From JACKAN01 sp964502735 (lineage in GTDB: Bacteria; Bdellovibrionota; Bdellovibrionia; Bdellovibrionales; UBA1609): DNA of 64,000 nucleotides. The notes under the pieces are model-generated. The model saw only the letters and a list, made by a program, of their open reading frames with translations, did not search any database and was not told the origin of the DNA. Each line of letters opens with the position of its first letter. The first letter of the stretch is position 1. Below, piece by piece: positions 44,321 through 53,115 of this stretch. The translations under genes and the position numbers were made by a program. Location of the stretch: assembly GCA_964502735.1 (NCBI GenBank), contig CAZCYD010000003.1, positions 60,386 through 124,385 of the forward strand, given 5' to 3'.

Positions 44321-44819
44321 CACAAAAATTTATAGGCTTAAGAGACCTTAAATTTAGATTATTCGGCCTCACCTCAATAGAAAACCAGTCTTGAGTATAA
44401 CCAACTGACAGCAAAAGAGTGGCCTCAACATTTTGAAACCGACTTTGAACTGTAAGAGCTGAGGAGTTAAATTCAAAATCATCCATAGGCCCTCGGTCAT
44501 GACGAAAAATAAGCAGATATGTCATCCCTTGATAGATGTTTTCACCTTTTGTCGCATTGAAGTGAACAGACATCACTGCATACCTATGGGTTTCGATTAT
44601 AACAGGACGGGTCACTGCTGGGTGGTAAACTTCTTCATTAACATCAATAGAATCCAACACCAAAGTATAGCCTACTGGCTCTAAAATTTGCGTGAGTCTC
44701 TCTGTTAAAAATGCAACATCTTGAGAGGTTGTGGAGACCTTTCTATTAAAACGGAAAGTCTCAGCAATTGAGATAACTCCAATTAAAGTTGTTATTAAAC
44801 ATACTGCTAATCTGCTCAC
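44301..44819 (-). CDS. secreted hypothetical protein
   Basis: A 172-residue protein with a signal peptide (LAVCLITTLIGVISIAE, cleavage about residue 20). The rest is a mixed alpha/beta domain without recognised motifs. Its last 20 bases overlap the convergent end of the GNGGD protein gene. No obvious neighbours point to a role. Confidence 0.6.
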   Translation of the reverse strand: MSRLAVCLITTLIGVISIAETFRFNRKVSTTSQDVAFLTERLTQILEPVGYTLVLDSIDVNEEVYHPAVTRPVIIETHRYAVMSVHFNATKGENIYQGMTYLLIFRHDRGPMDDFEFNSSALTVQSRFQNVEATLLLSVGYTQDWFSIEVRPNNLNLRSLKPINFCANILRK

Positions 44820-45044
44820 CTAGTCTGAGTAACACAGCCCCCGCAGAAACTTCAAATCTTTCTATTTGAACCCCTATATTTGCCTTCTTCCCCTCTACGA
44901 CAAGAACAAAGGCTCTCTCTAGGCCCCAATCTGCAAAATCTTAAAACACAAGCTTTATAAGCTAGTTACACAATTAAGAATTAACATTCCTAATTAGATT
45001 TTTTCGCTCTAGATTAAGTTTCAAGCTGACTAAGCCTTTGAACC

Positions 45045-45073
45045 TTGCAAAATTATCACGATTACAGTATAAT
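45045..45073 (+). promoter_or_regulatory. sigma-70 promoter of the secreted protein gene
   Basis: TTGCAA (45045-45050) and a perfect TATAAT (45068-45073) are separated by exactly 17 bases, giving a start near 45080 and a leader of about 97 bases to the GTG at 45177. The rest of the roughly 360-base gap (44820-45176) shows nothing else. Confidence 0.7.
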
Positions 45074-45176
45074 GCATTGCATTAAATAAGAATCCGCTAG
45101 ATATAGGAGTATTCACATTATTAATATTCACACAGCTAAGCTTAACAAACGCAAAAAAATGGAGGGCTTTGACCCA

Positions 45177-46205
45177 GTGATATTTTGTGTATTAAGGACG
45201 GTCTTCCTCATCTCATTTTTCGTGTGCTCTGTGGGTACTGCAATAGCTTCACCTTCCCCGAGTAGCCTGTGGCAACTCCATGCGGATAGCTCTCTCCAAG
45301 TTGTGCATGGGGATCGACTCTCTGAGGGGTTTTTATTTCCGAACGAATTTCATCTCGACAGCAAACTTCACATATGGGAGTCCACAACCAACCCTGGTGC
45401 CTATATCAGCGTAGGGACAGAAAGAAGCTTTTTGGGAGCTTCGCTATCAAAATCCGATACTTTAATTACTATAGACAGAAACCCCCTCGTAACTAAGTTC
45501 AATCACATGAACACCCTACTCCTAGCCTCTTCGACTTCACCGGATGACTACTTGTATTTGAGACTTAAAGCCCCACTCCAGGAAGTTCAGAGACGTCTAA
45601 AACAATTGAAGTTAGCATCCACAACAACTCCTGAAGACTGGACTTGGTGGCGAAATCTCCACAATGCCGACAACTGGCAAGAATTATTTTTTGATAATAA
45701 TCCACCAGAATCGATCAAACGCTTTAGAAATCTAGCCTACTGGAATGACAATTCTAAATGGCTACACCTTAAAGACATGGCGTTAAACGGAAGAATGGGA
45801 TTTTTTACTGTCAATTTTCAAGATCTAGAAAACTTGCGCAAACTTACAACCTCAATTAAAGAGTTGGGTATAACCGTCTCTATTATTGATACCAGTAATG
45901 TTCTCGAATACATCGGCGTGGAGTCAATGGCCCAAGCCTTAGAGACTTTTAAGGACCTATCTTCATCACCTCAAATCAACCCTGTTAAATGGGTATATAC
46001 ACAATTAAAATCAGAAACTCAATTTTATGGTTCAAGCTACACCACCACGGCATCTTCTTCTGTTGATAGCGATACGTGGATTTTTAACTCAAGTGCTCTA
46101 ACATTTACCCTCGACAGTCTAAGAGAAACGATCCTCAATTCCATGAGAAATTTCCCCCGAGGAAACCGAAACTTCCGCTGCGAAAGATTCTTAGATAACT
46201 TTTAA
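45177..46205 (+). CDS. secreted LIC_10091-like protein
   Basis: About 342 residues from the GTG at 45177, favoured by GGAGGG ten bases upstream; the ATG at 45159 is the alternative. A signal peptide (VFLISFFVCSVGTAIA, cleavage near 24) precedes a domain with YISVGTERSFLGASLSKSD then ITIDRNPLVTKFNHMNTLLL. This looks like a Rossmann/methyltransferase-type strand-loop-helix (VGTER near the first strand, DRNP at the second). I believe it belongs to the LIC_10091-type family of exported proteins, but function is unknown. Confidence 0.6.
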   Translation: MIFCVLRTVFLISFFVCSVGTAIASPSPSSLWQLHADSSLQVVHGDRLSEGFLFPNEFHLDSKLHIWESTTNPGAYISVGTERSFLGASLSKSDTLITIDRNPLVTKFNHMNTLLLASSTSPDDYLYLRLKAPLQEVQRRLKQLKLASTTTPEDWTWWRNLHNADNWQELFFDNNPPESIKRFRNLAYWNDNSKWLHLKDMALNGRMGFFTVNFQDLENLRKLTTSIKELGITVSIIDTSNVLEYIGVESMAQALETFKDLSSSPQINPVKWVYTQLKSETQFYGSSYTTTASSSVDSDTWIFNSSALTFTLDSLRETILNSMRNFPRGNRNFRCERFLDNF

Positions 46206-46474
46206 TTTTGACTACTTTTAATTTTTGTTTGACCCGTCTGGTCTCAATCAATTAGTTCGGCTCATGGTTTGATTGTCAATTTCCTTGAGGTCTTCAAAAA
46301 TTTCCCTTTGAAGAGCCTGAAGTAATTCTTGAAGCTCGTTCCAACATCGAACCCTATCAAACCCCACTCGATTCCAAATATCGGGTCCTAGTGACGGACA
46401 CCAAAGCCCCCAAATCCTCAGCCCTTCCACTGCCAAAAGACTATAAAGGCAAAAATAAAAAAATAGGAGGAATT

Positions 46475-46912
46475 TTAACCCTTAAAGTTGACCTTATTAT
46501 CAAGACTCCACTTTCCCGGTCCTGCGGAAAAAATAAAAATAAAGATCATAAAATAAAGCAAGGCCATCTCTTTTTTCACAAAGGGGTCTGAGGCATGAGC
46601 CACAAAAGCAGCAACAGACATAGTTACCACTAAGGTTAAAGCTGCAGGACGTGTGAGCAATCCCAAGGCTACCAAAATACCACCGAGAAATTCTGACAAA
46701 CCAGCTAGCCAGGCCATAACTATGGGAAGAGGCAAGCTCATTGATTCAAGAAAACTCACAAACTGTGCCTGTGGCGGTATTTTCCCTACCCCATGAGCAA
46801 AAGCCATTGTCAACCCTGCGAAAACTCTCAAAAAAAGTAAGGCGATATGTGACAAACCGGAATTTAAAGATTCACTCTTGCAGAAAAGAAATCTATTTAA
46901 CATAAGAACCAT
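46475..46912 (-). CDS. DoxX family membrane protein
   Basis: A 145-residue integral membrane protein with four predicted helices. The DoxX pattern is seen: LLFLRVFAGLTMAFAHGVGK, then WLAGLSEFLGGILVALGLLT and RPAALTLVVTMSVAAF. Family members are linked to redox or sulphur metabolism (with thiosulphate:quinone oxidoreductase) or act as membrane accessory proteins. No partner gene is adjacent. Confidence 0.85.
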   Translation of the reverse strand: MVLMLNRFLFCKSESLNSGLSHIALLFLRVFAGLTMAFAHGVGKIPPQAQFVSFLESMSLPLPIVMAWLAGLSEFLGGILVALGLLTRPAALTLVVTMSVAAFVAHASDPFVKKEMALLYFMIFIFIFSAGPGKWSLDNKVNFKG

Positions 46913-47020
46913 CCTTTAGAGGTCTGAGTTTTCAAGTACCATAATACAACACTCAAAGTATTTTGAGTGATTAGAGATTAAATTTTATTTTAGGTCAATA
47001 AATTTAGATTAATAAAGCTT

Positions 47021-48040
47021 TCAGCCTGCATAAAGTTTATCAAACAGCACATGATTTTCTACCAGCATGGCACCGCCTTTTGCCACTGAAAGTAAGGGAG
47101 AATCCGCAAGCTTAACCTGTACCCCTGTCTGCTGCGACAAATACTCAGTTAATCCCAATAATAAGGACCCTCCACCAACCAATAATAATCCATTTTCTGA
47201 AATATCCCCGGCTAGCTCTGGTGGGCAGTCATCAAATGTTTGCCGTATAAGTTTCACAATTTTATCGGCAAAATGCAAAGTTGGAGAATGAATCATTTCT
47301 GAATTCAAAGAGAACTTTTTTGGCAATCCCTGTTTTAAATCCATTCCGCCAATATCTAATGTTCTAATTGGTGCCAATTTTTTTGAAAACACAGCTCCTA
47401 TGTTCATTTTAACAAATTCAGCTGTAGCCTCACCTATCAAAATATCATAGCGGTTTTTTAAATGATTAATTATATCTTGATCTAAACTGTTACCACCTAT
47501 TCGAAGCGCCTTTGCACTTACAATGTCACCTAGAGATAGAATGGTCACCTCAGTGGTACCTCCCCCTACATCTACCACCATGTGACCTTTATGCTGAAAG
47601 ACAGGAACTCCAGCTCCTAAGGCTGCAGCCATGGGCTCACTTAGTAATTGAATTTCACTTGCGCCCAGAGAATAACCCACTTCCTCCACTGCCCGCCTTT
47701 CATACTTCGTAACTTGAAATGGAAGTGATATAATTAAACGAGGTCTTCTCCAAAATATTCGACTTTTAATCCGCGCCAAAAAGGTATGCAACATTTTAAC
47801 TGTGGTTTCAAAGTCAACAATTACACCTTCAGAAAGAGGCCTTGTTACAACTGAGTGGAGAGGGTTTTTACCCAACATAAGTTTGGCTCTTAAACCTACT
47901 GCTAATAAATTTTGAACACCATCTAATGTTTGTTTTATTGCCAAAAGAGAGGGCTCATTTAATAAAAAACCGCGCCCCTTCGCATAGATCAAGGTGTTCG
48001 TTGTACCTAAATCAATATAAAAATCGACAGATTTATTCAT
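47021..48040 (-). CDS. mreB: MreB-like actin homologue
   Basis: A 339-residue MreB/Mbl-like protein. Actin-type phosphate loops are DLGTTNTLIY near residue 10 and VDVGGGTTEVTIL near 155, and the adenosine motif is LLLVGGGSLLLGLTEY near 285. It polymerises under the inner membrane and guides cell-wall synthesis. No mreC, mreD, rodA or pbp2 gene is adjacent, so this is an isolated paralogue. Bdellovibrio carries two MreB proteins; this could be the second. It starts 27 bases after mtnP and may share its transcript. Confidence 0.9.
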   Translation of the reverse strand: MNKSVDFYIDLGTTNTLIYAKGRGFLLNEPSLLAIKQTLDGVQNLLAVGLRAKLMLGKNPLHSVVTRPLSEGVIVDFETTVKMLHTFLARIKSRIFWRRPRLIISLPFQVTKYERRAVEEVGYSLGASEIQLLSEPMAAALGAGVPVFQHKGHMVVDVGGGTTEVTILSLGDIVSAKALRIGGNSLDQDIINHLKNRYDILIGEATAEFVKMNIGAVFSKKLAPIRTLDIGGMDLKQGLPKKFSLNSEMIHSPTLHFADKIVKLIRQTFDDCPPELAGDISENGLLLVGGGSLLLGLTEYLSQQTGVQVKLADSPLLSVAKGGAMLVENHVLFDKLYAG

Positions 48041-48067
48041 AAGACCCTAGTCGCTCGACTACGCAAA

Positions 48068-48916
48068 TCAGCTTAACAAAATATCTAACCAAGTCCAAGC
48101 CTGATGAGGTACCAAATCTCGCGGAGTCATAAGTCCAGTTCTTAGCCCTTCATTCTGTACCGTGCTACCCGCGTAAAATTCTGAACCCATTTCTAATATC
48201 TGACAAGTGAGTTCAAAAGCTTTAGCATTGTTGGCTCTCATCACTTCCAATACCTCTTGTAAGGTCACGTGTGGAATACTCTCATCCCAACAATCGTAAT
48301 CTGTAACAAAGCAACAAGGTAAGTAGGGTAACCCAGCCTCCCTGGCCAGAGCAAATTCTGGAAAATGAGTCATACCAATAATATCAGCATCCATTTGCCT
48401 ATAAGAATTAGACTCAGCTTTTGTTGAAAAATATGGACCTTCGATGCAAACATAGGTCTTGCCAAAATGGTTATTCCAGGGTTTGCCTTGCACCATGCCC
48501 TGCAATTTAGAACTCATACTTTCACACATAGGCTTAGCTAAAGAAACGTGCCCAACGACCCCCTCCCCTAAAAAACTGGCTTTTCTAATCCCCTTGGTTC
48601 TATCAATATACTGATGAGGAACAACCATATCTCCCGGCTTAAGCTCTTTTCTCAAACTCCCAACAGCTGAAAAAGACAGTATAGATTTTGCTCCCATTTT
48701 CTTCAGGGCCCAAATGTTGGCTCTGTAATTTACTTCTGAAGGTAAGTTTTCATGAATTTGTCCATGCCTAGAAAGAAAGAGAGCTTCATGACCACGAATA
48801 TTCACTCGGCTGAAACCACTTGATGCTAAGCCAAATGGAGTTTCTCTATCTAAATCGTCAATTTTTTTAAATTCATCAAACTTTTCAAAACCTGACCCGC
48901 CTATAATTGCAAACAT
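48068..48916 (-). CDS. mtnP: S-methyl-5'-thioadenosine phosphorylase
   Basis: A 282-residue MTAP-type nucleoside phosphorylase that cleaves 5'-methylthioadenosine (or 5'-deoxyadenosine) to adenine and the sugar 1-phosphate. Motifs are IGGSGFEKFDE, the phosphate-site LSRHGQIH, AVGSLRKELKPGDMVVPHQY and CIEGPYFSTKAESN. Overlaps the mtnA gene by 16 bases, so the two are coupled. Last enzyme gene of the Ald2-MtnA-MtnP run. Confidence 0.93.
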   Translation of the reverse strand: MFAIIGGSGFEKFDEFKKIDDLDRETPFGLASSGFSRVNIRGHEALFLSRHGQIHENLPSEVNYRANIWALKKMGAKSILSFSAVGSLRKELKPGDMVVPHQYIDRTKGIRKASFLGEGVVGHVSLAKPMCESMSSKLQGMVQGKPWNNHFGKTYVCIEGPYFSTKAESNSYRQMDADIIGMTHFPEFALAREAGLPYLPCCFVTDYDCWDESIPHVTLQEVLEVMRANNAKAFELTCQILEMGSEFYAGSTVQNEGLRTGLMTPRDLVPHQAWTWLDILLS

Positions 48917-49926
48917 AAACCCCTCTCTCCAATAATTTCTGAACGTAAATGCACTCTATTGTCAAACACCCAGCCGCTCACTAGTGAAAAAGGTGTCACA
49001 TCAAATGCGGGGTTGAAGGTTTTAGATGTGTGGGGAGCCCACACAACATGACCAAACGCACCCGAAACGCCTTGAACCTCTGCATCCCTTCTTTCTTCAA
49101 TCACTATTTCCTGCCCTGTCATACAGTCAAAATCAATTGTGGTGTGGGGCGCAACACAAAAAAACGGAATTTTGTGATAGTGAGCCGTTACAGCTAATCC
49201 GTAGGTTCCTACCTTATTGGCAAAGTCCCCATTAACGGCAATTCGGTCTGCCCCCACAAAAATTTTCTGGATCTTACCAGAGGCCATTAAAATGGGAGCC
49301 ATACTGTCGCAGATTAAAGTATAGGGGATTTTTAATTTTTCAAGCTCCCATGTTGTTAGTCGCCCCCCTTGAAGCAAGGGGCGAGTTTCGTCCACATAAA
49401 CGTGGATTTTTTTTCCACTTTTATGTGCTTCTTTAATTACGCCCAGAGCCGTACCCACTCCAGCTGTTGCCAACCCTCCCGTATTACAATGAGTGAGAAT
49501 TCCATCGCCATCTGAGATCAACCCTTCCCCATTTTTTGCTATATTTTCACACAAGCTAACGTCTTCAAAAAATATCTGTACGGATTTAGAGACAATGGTT
49601 TCAGGACAGTAGTCATTCTCCCATGTGCAAATACGATCTATCGCCTGCATCAGGTTCACAGCCGTTGGACGGGCTGCGCGCAGTTTTTCTGCAGCAAGGA
49701 GGAACTCTTCCCGGCTAGCTCCTTGGATGGCATATTGAGCTAAGGATAAAGCTGCGGCAACTCCAATCAAAGGCGCTCCACGCACTTTTAATTCTTGAAT
49801 TGCCACAATCATTTCATAAGGATGACTAATTTCTTCCCAATCCTCAATATGAGGTAAATTTTTTTGATTAAGAATACTGAGTTTGTGGTTCTTATAGCGT
49901 ATGGACAGCCCCTCTAATTCTGTCAT
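48901..49926 (-). CDS. mtnA: S-methyl-5-thioribose-1-phosphate isomerase
   Basis: A 341-residue isomerase of the eIF2B-like family that converts (methylthio)ribose 1-phosphate to the ribulose 1-phosphate. The catalytic Cys is in THCNTGGLATAGVGTALG and the catalytic Asp in FVGADRIAVNGDFANKVGTY. Overlaps the upstream aldolase gene by four bases and mtnP by sixteen. Confidence 0.94.
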   Translation of the reverse strand: MTELEGLSIRYKNHKLSILNQKNLPHIEDWEEISHPYEMIVAIQELKVRGAPLIGVAAALSLAQYAIQGASREEFLLAAEKLRAARPTAVNLMQAIDRICTWENDYCPETIVSKSVQIFFEDVSLCENIAKNGEGLISDGDGILTHCNTGGLATAGVGTALGVIKEAHKSGKKIHVYVDETRPLLQGGRLTTWELEKLKIPYTLICDSMAPILMASGKIQKIFVGADRIAVNGDFANKVGTYGLAVTAHYHKIPFFCVAPHTTIDFDCMTGQEIVIEERRDAEVQGVSGAFGHVVWAPHTSKTFNPAFDVTPFSLVSGWVFDNRVHLRSEIIGERGLCLQL

Positions 49927-50588
49927 AACACCTGCCCTCCTGTTTTTTCTTCAATTTTTAATCTCATGCTTCTCAATTTCTCAACTGTTTCGGGAGCCAA
50001 GTTAGTTATTCCCCCTAGTCCATGGGCAATAGATAAAATCTGTGCCGAATGCTCCAGCCTCTCCATCCCTCTGTAAGCTTCGTTTAGGCTCTCTCCCCAG
50101 CTTAAACCACCGTGCCTTGCCAAGATCAATATACGATACTGAGGCAAATACGGGAGTAAGTTTTTTGCCATCTCCAAAGTTCCAGGCAAGGCAAACGGAA
50201 CTATTGGAATCCTACCACATGCTAATATTAACTCAGACATGGCTTCACTAGGGAGCTCCGACATTTGTGGATGGGAAATACTCCATGCTATGCCATGCGG
50301 AGGATGAGCATGAATAACCGATAAAGCTTTGGGTGTAGACTTATACACTTCTAGGTGCATCAAAACCTCACTAGAAGGAGTTCCGTATACAACCTCACCA
50401 CTCAGGCGAACACAGGCCATCTCTTCGGGACTCATAAAGGCCTTAGTTACCCCCGATGGAGTAATTAAAATCTCATCATCAGATAAACGCAAGCTTACAT
50501 TGCCATCAGCAGCCGACAACATATTTTTTTTATGAAGACGTTTGCAAATTTTTACAATTTCTTTATTGTAGTTCGTATTCTTTCTCAT
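49923..50588 (-). CDS. class II aldolase (Ald2/MtnB-like)
   Basis: A 221-residue class II aldolase/adducin-family enzyme. Zinc ligands are in VIHAHPPHG (around 94-100) and LARHGGLSW near 158; AADGNVSLRL and ILITPSG form the phosphate site. Similar proteins are L-fuculose-phosphate aldolase, MtnB and Ald2. With only mtnA and mtnP beside it and no mtnC, mtnD or mtnE, the Ald2 role is favoured: splitting deoxyribulose or methylthioribulose 1-phosphate to dihydroxyacetone phosphate and an aldehyde (DHAP shunt). MtnB dehydratase remains possible. Confidence 0.85.
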   Translation of the reverse strand: MRKNTNYNKEIVKICKRLHKKNMLSAADGNVSLRLSDDEILITPSGVTKAFMSPEEMACVRLSGEVVYGTPSSEVLMHLEVYKSTPKALSVIHAHPPHGIAWSISHPQMSELPSEAMSELILACGRIPIVPFALPGTLEMAKNLLPYLPQYRILILARHGGLSWGESLNEAYRGMERLEHSAQILSIAHGLGGITNLAPETVEKLRSMRLKIEEKTGGQVL

Positions 50589-50610
50589 AGTCCTCTATTG
50601 TGCGGGTAAT

Positions 50611-51666
50611 ATGAAGCTTAAATTTCCAGATAAATATACTAAAATCATCGATCAACTCCTGAGTCAAATCGGATATGATCTTGACAAGCCTCACCGCCTC
50701 GCCAAAGCCATAATCGGCCTATCTAATGAATATAATACAAGAAATCTGAGTGCTAACATCTGGGCTTCTCCGGAAAAAACTGCGGCTTATCTGTGTTATT
50801 TTTTTCCACTTAACTATTTGCGAGCTCAAAGGGTTTTTTTACAATTGCAGGAAGTAGGCTTTTGGAATCTCAACCACCAACACTGGTTAGAGCTTGGGAG
50901 TGGTTGCGGAACTGCATTTTTAGCCTATCTAGACATGAATGAGTCATCAGATTTATCTATAAATTTGGTTGCAACCGCCACATTTGTAGAGAGTTCTCAC
51001 GCTGCTAATAAAATCATGGAAAAAATACTAGAAGGCACTCAAACGTCTCGTCATCTTAAAATACGTAGACCTAAGGCGGAGTGGAAAATCTCCATGCCCA
51101 ATAATCAAACACTAGAAAAATCCACGCTGTTTGTGGCCAGTTACTCCCTGAACGAACTGACATCTATTCCCGCCTTTATTCAAAACAGTGAAAATCTTCT
51201 TATTATTGATTCCTCCCTCCAAGAACAGACACGTAAACTTATGAAATTACGCCAAGACTTAATCAGCAAAGATTATTTTGCCTGGGCTCCCTGCACACAT
51301 CAAGACCCTTGTCCGCTACTATTACATTCAAAAAAAGATTGGTGCTTTGACAGATTTTTTATTGAACAACCCTCTTGGTTACAAAATATAGAAACCTATT
51401 TGCCGATGAAAAATAGGACTCTCACTCATTCCTACTTAGCTGTGAGCCGAACTGCCCCAACTTTATCCAAATCTTTTGCAAGAGTCATTGGCGACACCCT
51501 AAAGGAAAAAGGGAAAAACCGCCAAGCTGTTTGCCAAAGCTCTGAGAGAGAGTTTTTGGCATGGCTAAAAAAAATGGGAACGCCTCCAACTGTACCCAGA
51601 GGCACTCTTCTTACAACCCAAGATTTAATAAAGGTCGGAAAGGAACTTCGCAATTGCCTAAAATAG
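50611..51666 (+). CDS. Rsm22-type ribosomal small-subunit methyltransferase-like protein
   Basis: A 351-residue SAM methyltransferase-like protein. Motif I is HWLELGSGCGTAFLAYLD near 96, and the Cys-rich FAWAPCTHQDPCPLLLHSKK then DWCFDRFF near 240-260 is the hallmark of the Rsm22 family, whose eukaryotic members act in mitochondrial ribosome assembly. Methyltransferase activity is inferred. It is divergent from the aldolase gene by 22 bases. Confidence 0.82.
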   Translation: MKLKFPDKYTKIIDQLLSQIGYDLDKPHRLAKAIIGLSNEYNTRNLSANIWASPEKTAAYLCYFFPLNYLRAQRVFLQLQEVGFWNLNHQHWLELGSGCGTAFLAYLDMNESSDLSINLVATATFVESSHAANKIMEKILEGTQTSRHLKIRRPKAEWKISMPNNQTLEKSTLFVASYSLNELTSIPAFIQNSENLLIIDSSLQEQTRKLMKLRQDLISKDYFAWAPCTHQDPCPLLLHSKKDWCFDRFFIEQPSWLQNIETYLPMKNRTLTHSYLAVSRTAPTLSKSFARVIGDTLKEKGKNRQAVCQSSEREFLAWLKKMGTPPTVPRGTLLTTQDLIKVGKELRNCLK

Positions 51667-51793
51667 AATTTGTTTGTTATGCACACCCACTTGCAAAAGA
51701 TTCTTAGCATGTACGACCCGACAGCCGATTTTTCTGTGAACAACAAAATTCTCGAATCTGAATTTTGAAAAATCAAACTCTCATACAAAAAAC

Positions 51794-52696
51794 TCAGTCA
51801 ATTTGCTTCCACTCTGTTCCATCGAAACCTAAGACATCTTTTAATCCAATAGACCACAACCAACCTTTGCCGCTTACGAGTTTTCCAGTACTCAAGGCCT
51901 TACCATTATTAATATCTATTGGAAAAAATATCCCATCTCTATTAAGTTGAAAAACATTTTCAAGGGAGCATGCGTACAAATTATCATTAAAGTAGGCTAG
52001 ACTCCAAAAGTCTTCGGTTTTGTATTCCTGATCTAAAATTCTCCATGTGTTAGCCTCTCTCTTTAAAACTAAACCCTGCCTTCCACTGGCATAGACCTCA
52101 CCATTTTTTGCGCAACAAACACTGGATAGAATATTTTTAGTTGGACTATCTTCTTGTGTCCACTTTGATTTTTGATAATGCCAAATTTCTCCATCCCAAC
52201 CCACAGCATAGAGCTCGTTTTCGTTTACTCCATCAATAGATTCCAATCCAGAAACTCCTACAGTTTTTGCGATTCCAGCCTCACATGAAACCCACTTCTT
52301 GTCAGCCCCTCTGCGATATACCTGCCTATCCATTCCAACAACAAAAACTTCATTTCCAATCGTTCGAGCAAATCGAAGTGGCCCTCGATCTTGAGGCTTA
52401 ACACCATCTACTTCAATTTTTTCTTCGTATTGCTCTCCACCACCGAGAACTTTAACATGGCCATATTCTCCAACAACAATAAGTTGTCTTTTGGGGAGTT
52501 GAGATACTGCTGCACCTATGGCTCGCCAATCCACCTGCCCACCATTTCCCCACCCTTCCGGTTCCCACTGTACAATGGACGAAAAAGACATATTCATTTT
52601 CAAAGCTGCATTATCAACCATAATAAGATATGCGATATCTGACTCGCGAATTGCTCCATTTATATATGAAAATGTATCTGTCCAATACCCTGCCAT
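51794..52696 (-). CDS. cytoplasmic beta-propeller-like protein
   Basis: A 300-residue protein with no signal peptide. At least four similar blades of about 45 residues occur, each with a G-x-(D/E)-x-x-(I/V)-(W/Y/F)-(H/R/K) style strand (NEVFVVGMDRQVYRRGADKK, NELYAVGWDGEIWHYQKSKW, GEVYASGRQGLVLKREAN). The fold is therefore WD40/Kelch-like. The N-terminus MAGYWTDTFSYINGAIRES is distinctive. Function unknown; propellers like this are sometimes immunity or scaffold proteins, but no toxin gene is adjacent. Confidence 0.7.
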   Translation of the reverse strand: MAGYWTDTFSYINGAIRESDIAYLIMVDNAALKMNMSFSSIVQWEPEGWGNGGQVDWRAIGAAVSQLPKRQLIVVGEYGHVKVLGGGEQYEEKIEVDGVKPQDRGPLRFARTIGNEVFVVGMDRQVYRRGADKKWVSCEAGIAKTVGVSGLESIDGVNENELYAVGWDGEIWHYQKSKWTQEDSPTKNILSSVCCAKNGEVYASGRQGLVLKREANTWRILDQEYKTEDFWSLAYFNDNLYACSLENVFQLNRDGIFFPIDINNGKALSTGKLVSGKGWLWSIGLKDVLGFDGTEWKQID

Positions 52697-53115
52697 AAGT
52701 CCTCACAATAAACTCTAGATACTGATAGCATCTTGTAATGTAGTGAGGTTATCAAGTTTGCATCTTTAAAGTTATAAATAACAGACTAAAGTCAGAAATT
52801 TTTACTCTTACTTCTCAAATCCGCAGATAATGTCAAAATTTTACTCGCAGATTTGGGTACTGAATATCAGAGGCTCATCGTACGAGGCGGCACGTTCCAT
52901 TTTTGCTGGTACATGAACAAAAGTTCTACAAAATAGGTGTAATCTGTTAACGCATTGCTCTTATCACTTTCGTTTTATTAACGATATAAGGCTATCGACA
53001 CACATTTTGATTCAAGCATTTAAAACCCGTTCAAGTCTTTAGATCTCCCCCAATCGTACCGATACTTTTGTCTGAATAGTCGCTCAAATAACAATCTAAC
53101 TCAAAGGTTATTCTT
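52697..53115. other. intergenic stretch before the aromatic operon
   Basis: About 420 bases upstream of the tyrA fusion gene. It must hold the operon's promoter. I see no clear attenuator, leader peptide rich in Tyr, Phe or Trp, or T-box. A GGCACG followed by TTTTTGCT near 52890-52910 looks like a sigma-54 site, but the GG-GC gap is 14, so I do not call it. Confidence 0.4.

Noticed and set aside
46248..46436. A 62-codon minus-strand ORF with a protein-like helical C-terminus (ELLQALQREIFEDLKEI)
   Set aside because: It begins with TTG, has no Shine-Dalgarno and no neighbour support; it may be a gene remnant, but I cannot support it.
52890..52912. Sigma-54-like GGCACG and TTTTTGCT near the aromatic operon
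   Set aside because: The GG and GC are 14 bases apart; sigma-54 requires 10.
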